DNA of 64,000 nucleotides from Nostoc sphaeroides (GTDB lineage: Bacteria > Cyanobacteriota > Cyanobacteriia > Cyanobacteriales > Nostocaceae). Position numbers and translations under genes: made by a program. Position 1 is the first letter of the stretch. Every line of letters starts with the position of its first letter. Below, piece after piece: positions 36,718 through 46,038 of the stretch. Where the stretch lies: positions 4,772,501 through 4,836,500 of the forward strand of contig NZ_CP031941.1 of NCBI RefSeq assembly GCF_003443655.1, read 5' to 3'. The notes under the pieces are model-generated. The model had not been told where the DNA came from. It searched no databases and worked only from the letters and a program-made list of their open reading frames with translations.

Positions 36718-37692
36718 TTATGGTTCAATGCCAGCAACTTGCAGAGCGTCACGCATAACTGCTAGGTGACGATCGTGATTAATTCGCACTAATTCTGTGG
36801 AATTATACAAGTCGCTTAACAATTTATTATTTTCCGACTTATTTAATTTCAGTAAGGCGTTGATGATTTTTTCCCGTGTTGGGGCTGGAACATCATCATC
36901 AATAGCAATACCGTGAGCAGGTACACCATTAATTTTGTGCAGAACCCGTAACTGATTCTTCTCTTCGGCGGTGATATAAGGTGGATTCAGGGCATATTCT
37001 GACACAACAGCCACATCAGCTTGACCACGCACAACTGCTTGCAAGGCTTTGCTGTAATTACCGCCGTAAGAAACTTGACCAAAGAAACTATCTAAGCGAT
37101 CGCGGTTGGGTACAAATTTTTGTTTGACCAACTCAGCCACAGGGATAATAAACCCAGAGCCAGAAGTAGGGGAAGTAAAAGCAATTTTCTTGCCCCGCAG
37201 TTGTTCTAAAGTTGCTTTAGCTGAATTTTGAGTTTTTAGGGGACTATTCTTAGGGACAACAAATGTTGAGCTATAGGTGTATCTTCCAGAATAAGTGGAA
37301 CGAACTTCGGCTAGATACAAGCTGGCATTTGCTAATTGTCTTGCTTTCAAAGCCGGACGGCTACTTAAAAAAGCGACATCAGCCCGATTTGCTCTCAAAG
37401 CTTCCACAGCAGCTGTATCATCACCAACTTGGGCGACGACTGGAATTCCTAACTCTTTGGATAAAAAAGCTCCTACTGCATTTGCCTTATTTTGCAAGTC
37501 TGTGGAATCAGCACGACTGGGAAAAACTATTGTTAAAGTTTTCTGCCCTTGGGCAAGTAAGCGTGGTGTCTGTTGATTAGTGGTGGGGTTGGCGATCGTT
37601 GCCTGCATAGCCCCTACTGTGCTGGCTACTAAACCTGTAAGCACTGCAAATGCCGCGCCAGCACCCAATAAGCTCTTTTTCATCACACTCAT
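36718..37692 (-). CDS. phnD: PhnD-type phosphate/phosphonate/phosphite-binding protein
   Basis: 324 residues starting at the ATG at 37692, chosen because GGAGAG lies 8 nt upstream (a TTG at 37698 and a later ATG at 37683 are alternatives). Signal-like N-terminus (KKSLLGAGAAFAVLTGLVASTVGA). The PhnD fold is clear: TLTIVFPSRAD, NRADVAFLSSRPALKA, GKKIAFTSPTSGSGFIIP, QADVAVVSEYAL. Captures the oxyanion in the periplasm and feeds PhnE. First gene of the operon. Substrate specificity cannot be read from sequence alone. Confidence 0.92.
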   Translation of the reverse strand: MSVMKKSLLGAGAAFAVLTGLVASTVGAMQATIANPTTNQQTPRLLAQGQKTLTIVFPSRADSTDLQNKANAVGAFLSKELGIPVVAQVGDDTAAVEALRANRADVAFLSSRPALKARQLANASLYLAEVRSTYSGRYTYSSTFVVPKNSPLKTQNSAKATLEQLRGKKIAFTSPTSGSGFIIPVAELVKQKFVPNRDRLDSFFGQVSYGGNYSKALQAVVRGQADVAVVSEYALNPPYITAEEKNQLRVLHKINGVPAHGIAIDDDVPAPTREKIINALLKLNKSENNKLLSDLYNSTELVRINHDRHLAVMRDALQVAGIEP

Positions 37693-37792
37693 TTGCAACT
37701 CTCCATTAGGAAGTTTTCTCAGTTTATTTGCTAATTAGTTTTAATTAACCCCTAAAAAAGATTTATAGCTTTTAAGAAGAAAAGTCAATAAT

Positions 37793-37829
37793 AAAGCCTA
37801 GTTTGTTTGGAGAGTTGTAGGCTTTTTTT
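37793..37829 (-). terminator. Hairpin terminator between the RidA fusion gene and phnD
   Basis: AAAGCCTA / TAGGCTTT stem, loop about 17 nt, with a T7 run on the plus side and TTTATTATTG on the minus side. On the minus strand it lies 16 bp past the fusion gene stop. Confidence 0.55.
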
Positions 37830-37844
37830 ATGAGTGTATTGTTA

Positions 37845-39152
37845 CTAACCGCTAATTACAGCGATCGCATCAATTTCTACTAACACATCTTTAGGTAAGC
37901 GCGATACCTGAACACAAGCCCGCGCTGGGGCTGTATCTTCTGGGAAATATTTAGCATAAACGGCATTCACTGCCGCAAAATCATTCATATCAGCTAAAAA
38001 TACAGTGGTTTTTACGACATCTTGGAAAGTCGCTCCGGCTGCCGTGAGGATGGCTTCAAGGTTAGCTAATACCTGCTCGGTTTGCTTTTTGACATCATCA
38101 GTGTAGACAACATCACCAAGGCGGGGATCGATGGCAATTTGTCCAGCCACGAATATAAATTGACCAGAAGCTGCGATCGCTTGATTATAAGGGCCGACTG
38201 GTGCGGGTGCGTTATCAGTATTAATTACTTTACGGGTCATAGATATTACTTTCTCTAACGATGTTTCCTGTTTACCGATTTCTAGCTGAGAAGCGATCGG
38301 TTTGTAGACTTCTCCATCTGGCATTATCGCACCAGTTAGGTCAGCATCTTTAAAGGTTGCCCCATAGACATCTGCTCCAGTTAAATCAGCCCTTTTCAAA
38401 TTTGCTCCATCTAAATTTGCTTGGATTAAATTTGCCCATCGCAAATTGACTTTTTGTAAATTTGCTCCTTGGAGTAATGCTTTTCTAAAGTTTGTACTTT
38501 GAAGAGATGCTGCTGTGAAATCTATATCAGCTAAATTCATGCCTGAGAGATCAACTTTGTGCAAATATGCTCTATGAAATATACTTCCTTGGAGTTTGGC
38601 ACTTTGCAATATTGCCTCAGTTAAGTTTGCCAGAGTTAAGTTTGATCCAATTAAGTACGCCTGACCCAAATCTGCCTTAGTTAGATTAGCTTTACTGAGA
38701 TTAGCTTCAGCTAAGGAAGCCGCAGTCAGGTCTGCACTACTAAGATTTGCTCCACTTAAATTTGCTGTATCTAAATTTGCATAGATTAAATTTGCGCTAC
38801 TTAGGTCTACACCTGTCAGTTTTGCCTGTTCTAAGTTTGCATAATTTAAATTGGTGCTACTTAGATTTGACCAACTTAAGTCAGCACCATTAAGGTCTGT
38901 CCAAGCAAAAATTGCTGAAGAAGCACTCACCGAATTCAACTTTGTATTTGTTAGAGACGCTTTAGTTAAATTCGTACTCTTAAGGCTTGCTCCGGTTAGG
39001 TTTGCCCCACTTAAATCGGCTCCAGCCAAATTTGCATTGTCTAAGTCTATTTCACTGAGGTCTGCACCTTTGAGATTTTCTTCACTCAAATTTTCTGAAC
39101 GAAAATTCCGTTGTCCTTCGGCGTATTTCTCCAAGAGTGTCTCAGCGTCCAT
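37845..39152 (-). CDS. Pentapeptide-repeat protein fused to RidA (imine/enamine deaminase)
   Basis: 435 residues in one open frame. Residues 20-280 are about fifty A(N/D)LxxAN-type pentapeptide units forming a beta-helix rod; a short linker ([22 protein letters not shown]) leads to a complete RidA domain at 305-435 that begins [21 protein letters not shown] and has the RidA features ([16 protein letters not shown] in PARACVQV, E in VEIDAIAV). RidA hydrolyses reactive 2-aminoacrylate-type imines formed by PLP enzymes. The internal ATG at 38238-38240 would be a normal RidA start, so the fused and the short protein could both be made. The link between the beta-helix and RidA has no obvious precedent that I know. 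Confidence 0.88.
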   Translation of the reverse strand: MDAETLLEKYAEGQRNFRSENLSEENLKGADLSEIDLDNANLAGADLSGANLTGASLKSTNLTKASLTNTKLNSVSASSAIFAWTDLNGADLSWSNLSSTNLNYANLEQAKLTGVDLSSANLIYANLDTANLSGANLSSADLTAASLAEANLSKANLTKADLGQAYLIGSNLTLANLTEAILQSAKLQGSIFHRAYLHKVDLSGMNLADIDFTAASLQSTNFRKALLQGANLQKVNLRWANLIQANLDGANLKRADLTGADVYGATFKDADLTGAIMPDGEVYKPIASQLEIGKQETSLEKVISMTRKVINTDNAPAPVGPYNQAIAASGQFIFVAGQIAIDPRLGDVVYTDDVKKQTEQVLANLEAILTAAGATFQDVVKTTVFLADMNDFAAVNAVYAKYFPEDTAPARACVQVSRLPKDVLVEIDAIAVISG

Positions 39153-39267
39153 AATGCACCTTTAAATACCACTGACACAGTATAATCACAAAAACTTTGT
39201 GTTACAGGTATTCCTCTCTCCCTCTCTCTCTTTCTCTGCGCCCTCTGTGCCTCTGCGGTTCGTCCCT

Positions 39268-39699
39268 CTACCCCAACCTTGGACGTATCCCATAATGCCG
39301 ATATCGCCAATAATCGCGCAGAATGCGATCGTGGTCAAAACATAAATTACCAGGCACTCGCCAATACTCAAAAATGCCTACACCCTTAGCATCATCTCCA
39401 GCCACAGGTTCCCCCGTAGCTGTCGCCAAAAACACAATGCTAATGGTATGCTGACGCGGATCGCGATTTGGGTCAGAATACACCAGTAATTGTTCAACTA
39501 ACTCCACCTGCAAACCCGTCTCCTCCTGGGCTTCTCGCCGCGCCGCCACTTCCACCGCTTCGCCATAATCCACAAAACCACCCGGAATAGCCCAACCCAA
39601 GGGTAGATTATGTCTTTCAATTAACACTATTGGCCGATGAGGTCGATCTACTAGTTCAATGATGATATCAACTGTCGGTGCAGGATTTCGGTAAGTCAT
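39268..39699 (-). CDS. Nudix hydrolase, ADP-ribose-pyrophosphatase type
   Basis: 143 residues. Nudix box [24 protein letters not shown] has the full pattern; [12 protein letters not shown] follows. Such proteins in cyanobacteria usually cleave ADP-ribose or related nucleotides; the substrate is not determined. The ATG at 39699 lies next to a CATTAGT heptamer array. Downstream (left) sits the fusion gene after 115 bp. Confidence 0.88.
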   Translation of the reverse strand: MTYRNPAPTVDIIIELVDRPHRPIVLIERHNLPLGWAIPGGFVDYGEAVEVAARREAQEETGLQVELVEQLLVYSDPNRDPRQHTISIVFLATATGEPVAGDDAKGVGIFEYWRVPGNLCFDHDRILRDYWRYRHYGIRPRLG

Positions 39700-39770
39700 A
39701 GTTAATTAGTCATTGGTCATTAGTCATTAGTCATTAGCCAAGGACAAAGGACAAAGGACTAATGACAAAC
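39700..39770. repeat. Heptamer arrays (TTAGTCA and GGACAAA)
   Basis: About four ATTAGTC/ATTGGTC units are followed by AAGGACA units; both types occur elsewhere in the window. Located between the Nudix start and malQ, so probably in the shared promoter region. Confidence 0.75.
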
Positions 39771-39879
39771 AAGATGAGTTTACTTGATTTACCCTGCAAA
39801 TACTGTTCCGTGATAAATTCGATGCGATCGCATAGCGTGTCCATCAGATAATTGCTCCCTCTCATAATTCAGGTTAAAT

Positions 39880-41388
39880 ATGCCTTTTCCTAGATCCAGT
39901 GGTATTTTGCTGCATCCTACCTCCTTTCCCAGCCGATTTGGCGTTGGGGATTTAGGCTTAGAAGCCTATCGCTTCATCGATTTTCTTAAAGAAACCCATC
40001 AACAATATTGGCAAGTTCTACCCTTGGGCCCCACTGGATACGGCAATTCCCCTTATATGTGCTACTCAGCAATGGCAGGAAATCCCCTGCTAGTTAGCCC
40101 AGAAAAACTGCGAGATGAGGGTTTGCTCACTGAAGAAGACTTTGCTAATTTACCAGGATTTCCGGTAGAAAAGGTAGACTTTGACCAGGTTGTGCCGATT
40201 AAGATTGGGCTACTCAAAAAAGCCTGTGAAAACTTTAAAGTGAATGCTACGGACATCCAAAAAAACGAGTTTGCAGGTTTTTGCGACAGTAAAGCCTATT
40301 GGCTAGATAATTACGCCTTATTTATGGCGTTGAAAGATGCCCACGAAAATGCAAGCTGGCATACATGGGAGCCAGAATTTGTCAAGCGCGAACCCGAAGC
40401 ATTAGCTCAGGTACAGGATCGGCTTAACGGAGAGATTTTTTATTACAAGTTCATCCAATTTAAGTTTTTCCGGCAGTGGTCAGAACTGAAAAGCTACGCC
40501 AATATGCGCGGTATTGACATTATCGGCGATATCCCCATCTACGTATCTCATGATAGTGCTGACGTGTGGGCGCATCCTGACATCTTTTGCTTAGACGAAG
40601 AGACTGGAGTTGCCGCCCAAATGGCAGGAGTCCCACCAGATTACTTTAGCGCCACCGGTCAATTGTGGGGCAACCCGGTTTATAACTGGGAGGAATTGCA
40701 AAAACAAGACTTTAAATGGTGGGTGCAACGCTTTGAGGCAATGCTGGATTATGTAGATATAATTCGCATTGACCACTTCCGGGGCTTCGAGGCTTATTGG
40801 TCAGTATCCCAAGGCGAAGAAACTGCCATGAATGGCAAATGGGTCGAAGCACCTGGAGACGCTTTTTTTGCAGCGATTAGGGAGAAGTTGGGCAAGCTAC
40901 CCGTCTTGGCGGAAGATTTGGGAGTAATTACACCAGAGGTTGAAGCACTGCGAGATAAGTATGAATTTCCTGGGATGAAGGTTTTACAGTTTGCCTTTGG
41001 TTCCGATCCCGGTAATCCATTTTTACCATTCAATTACCCGCGAAATGCTGTAGTTTATACCGGCACTCACGATAATGACACAACTGTAGGCTGGTTTAAT
41101 TCAGCCAACGACTACGAAAAGCAAAACCTGTTGCTTTATTTAGGTTCTATCAGTCCTGAAGGCATCCACTGGGATTTAATTCGCCTAGCTTTGAGTTCCA
41201 TAGCTAACCAAGCGATTATTCCCTTGCAAGATGTTTTGGGATTAGGAAACGAAGCGCGGATGAATTTTCCCAGTGTTGCTGAGGGTAACTGGGAGTGGCG
41301 CTATCAAGAAGGAGCATTGAGAGAGGAATTAGGCGATCGCTTGAAAGTTCTTACCAGACTCAATGGACGCGCCCCGGAAGCACAGTGA
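39880..41388 (+). CDS. malQ: 4-alpha-glucanotransferase (amylomaltase)
   Basis: 502 residues, the usual MalQ/DPE1 length. GH77 landmarks: RSSGILLHPTSFPS, GFGVGD-type GVGDLG, YWQVLPLGPTGYGNSPY, DIPIYVSHDSADVWAHP, IIRIDHFRGFEAYW (nucleophile Asp in RIDHF), VLAEDLGVITPEV (acid/base Glu), and TGTHDNDTTVGW. It transfers maltosyl units between glucans and takes part in glycogen turnover. A GGCAGGGGAGC array starts immediately after the TGA. Confidence 0.97.
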   Translation: MPFPRSSGILLHPTSFPSRFGVGDLGLEAYRFIDFLKETHQQYWQVLPLGPTGYGNSPYMCYSAMAGNPLLVSPEKLRDEGLLTEEDFANLPGFPVEKVDFDQVVPIKIGLLKKACENFKVNATDIQKNEFAGFCDSKAYWLDNYALFMALKDAHENASWHTWEPEFVKREPEALAQVQDRLNGEIFYYKFIQFKFFRQWSELKSYANMRGIDIIGDIPIYVSHDSADVWAHPDIFCLDEETGVAAQMAGVPPDYFSATGQLWGNPVYNWEELQKQDFKWWVQRFEAMLDYVDIIRIDHFRGFEAYWSVSQGEETAMNGKWVEAPGDAFFAAIREKLGKLPVLAEDLGVITPEVEALRDKYEFPGMKVLQFAFGSDPGNPFLPFNYPRNAVVYTGTHDNDTTVGWFNSANDYEKQNLLLYLGSISPEGIHWDLIRLALSSIANQAIIPLQDVLGLGNEARMNFPSVAEGNWEWRYQEGALREELGDRLKVLTRLNGRAPEAQ

Positions 41389-41475
41389 GGCAGGGGAGCA
41401 GGGGAGGCAGGGGAAGAAAGAATAACCGATGTTCAATGCCCCATTCCCCATTCCCCATTCCCCATTCCCCATATT

Positions 41476-42288
41476 TCAAAACTTAGGTTTTGCAGCAATT
41501 CTAACTTCTTCCTCTTTCCCCGGTTCTCCCATTTCCTTGGCTTTTTCTTGATTGATGCTCATTAACACGCCACCAGCATTATCAGTTTTCACTGTGAGTT
41601 GCTGTTGGGCTTTCCAAATCCGGTGAGTTCCCTCTGGGAGAGTACCCTCAAACTCGATTTTGCCATCGGCTACTACGCGAATCCAAGATGACGCTTTCAA
41701 AGTGACACCAATTTGTACAGCCTTTCCCTGTTGGACGGCGCTAAGGGTATCGTTAACTGATTGAACCTCCACTGACTCTTTTATTTGGGCTATTTCTGGT
41801 TTAACAATGGATTTTTGTTTTGGGTGTGGCTGATTTTGACTATTACTTGCTTCTAGTACAGCGTTATTTAATAACTGAGATAAGCCATTTACAGAGCATA
41901 CAATTAGCAATATGTAAAGAAAGTAAAGATGAATCGGACGTAGTTGATCGAGGGGTGAATTATTCCCCCTACCTTGAGGGTTCACTTGTGCAGAACTGAT
42001 CGGAAAAGCGCCAGAAAATTCTACTCCATTCAAGCCTAGTGCGTCGGCAAATTGCCTGATTAAACCCTGTATATAGACTGGTTCTGGCAGATCGTTTAAA
42101 TTACCTTCTTCGATCGCCTGCAATAATCGCCGGGGAATCCTAGTTAATGCAACCATTTGCTCTAGAGATAATCCCTGTTCTTGACGCAATGCCCAAAGTT
42201 GAGCGCCCATTTCAGCCAACTTTTCGGCTCGTTGTTGCTCTAATGAAATTGATGGCTGCAAATTATTCTTCTTTCTTAGCCATTTCAT
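41476..42288 (-). CDS. RodZ-like helix-turn-helix membrane protein
   Basis: 270 residues from the ATG at 42288 (AGGAG 11 nt upstream; an upstream GTG at 42300 overlaps that site). An HTH_25/Cro-like domain at about 20-85 (LGAQLWALRQEQGLSLEQMVALTRIPRRLLQAIEEGNLNDLPEPVYIQGLIRQFADAL, in parts), a single membrane helix (IHLYFLYILLIVCSVNGLSQL, about 123-143), then a DUF4115 beta domain (IGVTLKASSWIRVVADGKIEFEGTLPEGTHRIWKAQQQLTVKTDNAGG, in parts). This is the RodZ plan: cell-shape factor linking MreB and the envelope. The pseudouridine synthase gene is 29 bp upstream on the same strand. Confidence 0.8.
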   Translation of the reverse strand: MKWLRKKNNLQPSISLEQQRAEKLAEMGAQLWALRQEQGLSLEQMVALTRIPRRLLQAIEEGNLNDLPEPVYIQGLIRQFADALGLNGVEFSGAFPISSAQVNPQGRGNNSPLDQLRPIHLYFLYILLIVCSVNGLSQLLNNAVLEASNSQNQPHPKQKSIVKPEIAQIKESVEVQSVNDTLSAVQQGKAVQIGVTLKASSWIRVVADGKIEFEGTLPEGTHRIWKAQQQLTVKTDNAGGVLMSINQEKAKEMGEPGKEEEVRIAAKPKF

Positions 42289-42317
42289 GCCTACTGACAC
42301 TCCTTAACTCCACAGAA

Positions 42318-43076
42318 TCAATAATTAGGTTGTGTTATCTGATCTTGCAAAAAGTGAATTTCATGATCTTTGAGGGAACGATATTTACCCTCTGACAAAA
42401 AAGGTTCTTTTGGAGTTTGTAATTGAATTGGGCCGATAGCAGTCCGATGCAGCTTGATTACTGGGTATCCTAATTGTTGAGCTATTCGGCGAATTTGGCG
42501 ATTTCTGCCCTCCTGCAACACTATTTCTAAAAAGCTTTGTTCGGCACGATGTTCTATTAGCTGTACCTTAGCTGGTCTGGTTTTTCTACCTTCCAATATC
42601 ACACCCTGACGCCACATTTTCAGTACTGTTTCTGGAGGGTGTCCTTCTACCAAAACACGATATGTCTTGGAAATACTGTGGCGGGGATGGGTTAGTCCAA
42701 ATGTCAGATTTCCGTCATTGGTCAGGATTAATGCTCCTGTAGAATCTGCATCTAAACGCCCAACTGGATGAATACCTGTACCCTCCCGTAATTCTTTCGG
42801 TAGTAGATCCAGGACTGTTGGTCGGCGCTGAGGGTCGTAGCAAGTCGAAACCACACCAGCTGGTTTGTGCAGCAATAAATATATTAAAGCCGGACGCTGC
42901 TTTTTAGATACAGGCTTACCATCAATTGCGATCGCATCTTTTTCGGGATCAACTTTTTGGCCTAAATGTGCTAATACCCCATTGATCTGCACCCGTGAGT
43001 TCCTAATCATTTCTTCGGCTTCACGACGTGAGGCGATACCCCATTGAGCGAGAATTTTTTGTAACCGTGCCTCCAT
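42318..43076 (-). CDS. RsuA/RluB-family pseudouridine synthase
   Basis: 252 residues starting MEARLQKILAQWGIASRREAEEMI; this ATG is chosen by family homology over the TTG at 43103. S4 RNA-binding domain at 1-60, then the synthase domain with catalytic Asp in GRLDADSTGALILTNDG and later the conserved KTYRVLVEG and EGRNRQIRRIAQQLGYPV. It converts uridine to pseudouridine in 23S or 16S rRNA; the precise target (RluB, RluE or RsuA type) is not decided here. Probably cotranscribed with the RodZ-like gene. Confidence 0.93.
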   Translation of the reverse strand: MEARLQKILAQWGIASRREAEEMIRNSRVQINGVLAHLGQKVDPEKDAIAIDGKPVSKKQRPALIYLLLHKPAGVVSTCYDPQRRPTVLDLLPKELREGTGIHPVGRLDADSTGALILTNDGNLTFGLTHPRHSISKTYRVLVEGHPPETVLKMWRQGVILEGRKTRPAKVQLIEHRAEQSFLEIVLQEGRNRQIRRIAQQLGYPVIKLHRTAIGPIQLQTPKEPFLSEGKYRSLKDHEIHFLQDQITQPNY

Positions 43077-43209
43077 CTGGAATTGCTTATTTACTGTTAA
43101 CAATTAAATGATATTTGCATTTTGTAGCGAGTAGGCATAAATGTTACATTTAAGACTTGTTTAATTTCTGTTCGGTTGTTAAGCAAATACTCATAAACAG
43201 ATTGGTTAG

Positions 43210-43926
43210 ATGCCAGAGCAAAATTCCCAAACCAAAGATGCTACTAATAAAATACGCATAATTACGCAGGTACTCACAACAGCCCTAAAGCTCTGGTTAA
43301 GAGCGCAAGTCAGCCAAATATCGGACTTAGAAGTGGAGATTAAAGCGAGCGATCGCCAAATTCTCTCTGGGCGTATCCCGTCGGTATCTATTTTTGCTAC
43401 TGATGCAATTTATCAAGGTCTCCTAATTACACAAATTCAATTAATAGCAGAAAATATTCGGATAAATATCGGTTCGGTACTCAAGGGAAAACCGCTACGG
43501 CTGTTAGAAACAGTACCAGTAGTTGGCGATTTGATCATAGACGAGAAGGATCTTAATGCTTCTCTCTCATCTAACTTATTATCGACTGCTTTGAGTGATT
43601 TACTGGTTAAAGTTTTACCAACACATTGCTCACAGTCACAACCAATAACTTGGCAAGAAATTATCCTTGATCACAACCAAATTATACTGCGAGGTATAAG
43701 AGTAACCAATAGTGAAACAACTCCTCTAGAGATTTGTCTAAGCTCACAGTTACTCAATGGGCATGAGTTGCAACTAGCACATATAAAAATCAAGCCTGAC
43801 CAGGGAGATGTATTAGAGGACAATCATGAGTACAATCTGGATCTTGGCTCAGATGTCGATATCCAAGAACTAACGCTGATCCCAGGCAAGCTAGTGTGTC
43901 GTGGGCGGATTAATGTTAATCCTTGA
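43210..43926 (+). CDS. DUF2993 (LmeA-like) protein
   Basis: 238 residues. SDLEVEIKASDRQILSGRIPSVSIFATDAIYQGLLITQIQL (in parts) and IRINIGSVLKGKPLRLLETVPVVGDLIID fit the DUF2993 lipid-binding-like domain conserved in cyanobacteria and actinobacteria (LmeA in mycobacteria acts in lipoglycan synthesis). No signal peptide or membrane helix is visible. Function in cyanobacteria is unknown. Divergent from the pseudouridine synthase gene by 133 bp. Confidence 0.83.
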   Translation: MPEQNSQTKDATNKIRIITQVLTTALKLWLRAQVSQISDLEVEIKASDRQILSGRIPSVSIFATDAIYQGLLITQIQLIAENIRINIGSVLKGKPLRLLETVPVVGDLIIDEKDLNASLSSNLLSTALSDLLVKVLPTHCSQSQPITWQEIILDHNQIILRGIRVTNSETTPLEICLSSQLLNGHELQLAHIKIKPDQGDVLEDNHEYNLDLGSDVDIQELTLIPGKLVCRGRINVNP

Positions 43927-44047
43927 TGATTAGAGATGATTAGAAATTAAAAAATGCTAATACATTATCTTAAATGATATAGCGGCTCTCAGGGGGACAA
44001 TCCCCCCTTCGTTTCTATACCGTCTCGGAATAGAATTCCAACTTATT

Positions 44048-44327
44048 AAGCACAATCCTGCCCTTGGTTGCGATCGCGCCTAGTAATAAATTCCAAGTTT
44101 TGCATTGAAGGAAGGATAAGCACAATTCTGCACTTGGTTGCGATCGCGCCTAGTAATAAATTCCAAGTTTTGCATTGAAGGAAGGATAAGCACAATTCTG
44201 CACTTGGTTGCGATCGCGCCTCGGAATAAATTCCAAGTTTTGCATTGAAGGAAGGATAAACACAATTCTGCGCTTCGTTGCCATCCCGCCTCGGAATAAA
44301 TTCCAAGGCTAATAGCTCAAGTCCTCT
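44048..44327. repeat. Tandem repeat, four 70-bp units with HIP1 cores
   Basis: Unit: AAGCACAATTCTGCACTTGG then TTGCGATCGCGCC, AATAAATTCCAAGTTTTGCA, TTGAAGGAAGGAT. Copies start near 44048, 44118, 44188 and 44258. Units 2 and 3 are almost identical; unit 4 is diverged and has lost HIP1 (CCATCCCGCC). Confidence 0.92.
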
Positions 44328-44403
44328 CAAGAGGACTAAACAAGAATTTTAGTCCACTTAAGTGGACTTTAGCTATTAGCCCGGAACTTTAGTTCTGGGC
44401 GGG
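44305..44403. repeat. Hairpin-rich interspersed repeat, family also at 2313
   Basis: GGCTAATAGCT pairs with AGCTATTAGCC around two internal hairpins (AGTCCTCTCAAGAGGACT, AGTCCACTTAAGTGGACT), then GGAACTTTAGTTCTGGGCGGG-like tail. Overlaps the end of the 70-bp array. Confidence 0.75.
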
Positions 44404-44443
44404 ATCGGGTTCAGTGCAATACTTTAACTCTTACTCAAAACCG

Positions 44444-45325
44444 CTACAGTAACGGCAACAATAGTGTCACAAAATAATATACCAACGGAGCAGTGAAAAT
44501 ATAACTATCAGTACGGTCTAAAATACCACCGTGTCCAGGGATTAACTGCCCAGAATCTTTGACTCCAGCATCTCGCTTAAGCATAGACTCGGTAAGATCC
44601 CCCAAGAGACTAGCAATGCCAATCAGCAAACCCAATGCTAAACCAGTGAAGGGGGATCTGGGTAAATGCAAATAATAGGCTCCTGCTATGGCTACAGCAA
44701 TACTTGAAGTAATGCCAAAGACAGCACCTTCTACAGTTTTTTTCGGGCTAATATCAGACAGACGGGTTTTCCCAAAAAATTTGCCAATAGTGTAAGCGCC
44801 GATATCGGCTGCCCAAATACACAAAAAAGTCAGCAGTGTTGCTGTAAAACCTTGTGGTAAAGAAGCAGAATTTGCCTTTTCCCAGAAATCTGTCCAGGTT
44901 GTGGGCCAGTAACCTCCGAAAGGAAGATTGCTAAAAGCAGCAGTATCAATTGCCCGTAATCGCACCCAGTAACTCGGCAAATAGCCTACGTAAAACAGCC
45001 CCATAATAGAAGCGGAAACATCAGCGATCGTGGCAAATTTGGGCTGAAACAGCAGGTAAAAACAAATAAGTGTGCCAGCTATCGGCATCACAGCATCAGC
45101 TAAACTGCCATCCAGGGTACAAATTACCAGCAGAACTTGGCTGACACCCATAGTGGTTTTAGCGGCGGGAGCGATGCCTCTGGCTCGTACTAAATTAAAA
45201 TATTCCTGTTGACCCAAAAAGATGATAATCGCAAAGATGATGGTAAAGTACCAACCCCCCAAAAGGGTTGCAGAAAGAGCAAGAGCGATCGCAACAATTC
45301 CACTAATAATCCGAGACCAAGGCAT
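44444..45325 (-). CDS. cdsA: Phosphatidate cytidylyltransferase
   Basis: 293 residues, strongly hydrophobic, about eight membrane segments. The CDP-diacylglycerol synthase signature is present near the C-terminus (LGDLTESMLKRDAGVKDSGQLIPGHGGILDRTDSYIFTAP, in parts), with the family Asp residues. It makes CDP-diacylglycerol from phosphatidate and CTP, the precursor of phosphatidylglycerol needed in thylakoids. The cbiT stop lies 15 nt upstream of the ATG, so the two form an operon. Confidence 0.96.
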   Translation of the reverse strand: MPWSRIISGIVAIALALSATLLGGWYFTIIFAIIIFLGQQEYFNLVRARGIAPAAKTTMGVSQVLLVICTLDGSLADAVMPIAGTLICFYLLFQPKFATIADVSASIMGLFYVGYLPSYWVRLRAIDTAAFSNLPFGGYWPTTWTDFWEKANSASLPQGFTATLLTFLCIWAADIGAYTIGKFFGKTRLSDISPKKTVEGAVFGITSSIAVAIAGAYYLHLPRSPFTGLALGLLIGIASLLGDLTESMLKRDAGVKDSGQLIPGHGGILDRTDSYIFTAPLVYYFVTLLLPLL

Positions 45326-45340
45326 AGAAGTATTTTGGAT

Positions 45341-45943
45341 TTAGTCTAGTTTCTCACCACTGAGGATAAAAATGGGATCAACGGCGGTAAAGGTTTGAGA
45401 ATAGCCACGCGTCTCTAAGCGGTTAACCGCAGACTGAACGACTTCGATATTTCTAGCCCTTAACAGAGAAAAGCTCTGAGAAATAGCATACAGACTTTCT
45501 AGATTAGCAGCTGTGGCTACAACCCGACCGGATGGGGGCAAATAATGCCATGCTGCTTGCAGAATCTCTTGAATGGGGCGTCCTCCCTCGATACAAACCC
45601 GGTGAGGTGTAACTTTAAGATCGTGTAAACACTCTGGGGCGCTACCTTCAATTACTTCGACGTTTTTCACATCAAAGCGATCGCAGTTCCGCTTGATCAG
45701 ATTAGCTACTTCTTCATCCCTTTCTATAGCGATAATCTTTCCGTCTGGACACAATAGCCCCACCTCTACCGGAATTGTACCTGTCCCTGCGCCAATATCC
45801 CACAAAACAGAATCTGATTTTAGTCGCAGTTGGGCAATTAACAGTAATCGGACTTCTCGCTGACTCAGGGGAATTCCTGGCAAATTTTCAAACAATTCAT
45901 CGGGAATACCAGGGGTAATATAAGGCCAAAGTTGGGAGGGCAT
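45341..45943 (-). CDS. cbiT: Precorrin-8W/cobalt-precorrin methyltransferase CbiT (decarboxylating)
   Basis: 200 residues from the ATG at 45943 (a TTG at 45955 is less likely). GIPLSQREVRLLLIAQLRL and the SAM-binding WDIGAGTGTIPVEVGLLCPDGKIIAIERDEE fit CbiT, which methylates C15 and removes the C12 acetate in B12 ring synthesis; the partner CbiE activity is elsewhere. Operon with cdsA, though the pathways are unrelated. Confidence 0.92.
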   Translation of the reverse strand: MPSQLWPYITPGIPDELFENLPGIPLSQREVRLLLIAQLRLKSDSVLWDIGAGTGTIPVEVGLLCPDGKIIAIERDEEVANLIKRNCDRFDVKNVEVIEGSAPECLHDLKVTPHRVCIEGGRPIQEILQAAWHYLPPSGRVVATAANLESLYAISQSFSLLRARNIEVVQSAVNRLETRGYSQTFTAVDPIFILSGEKLD

Positions 45944-46038
45944 AGAATTACGCAATTATACTAAAGATATAGATTTGCCAAATTGAAAAGCTATAGAGCT
46001 ATAAAAACTTTTCAAACGTAGCATTAGAAGAAACCATA

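Larger units (their letters stand above)
43927..44443. other. Non-coding stretch with 70-bp tandem repeats
   Basis: Holds the array at 44048-44327 and the hairpin element at 44305-44403; frames reading through the array are repeat artefacts. No gene. Confidence 0.75.

Noticed and set aside
34859-37692. Evidence for a specific Phn substrate (phosphite versus phosphonate)
   Set aside because: No ptxD, phn lyase or htx gene in the window, so the substrate cannot be assigned.
38851-39165. 104-codon plus-strand frame
   Set aside because: Antisense shadow of the pentapeptide region in the RidA fusion gene.
44046-44330. 94-codon frame across the 70-bp tandem repeat
   Set aside because: Repeat artefact; the translated text changes frame from unit to unit because 70 is not a multiple of three.
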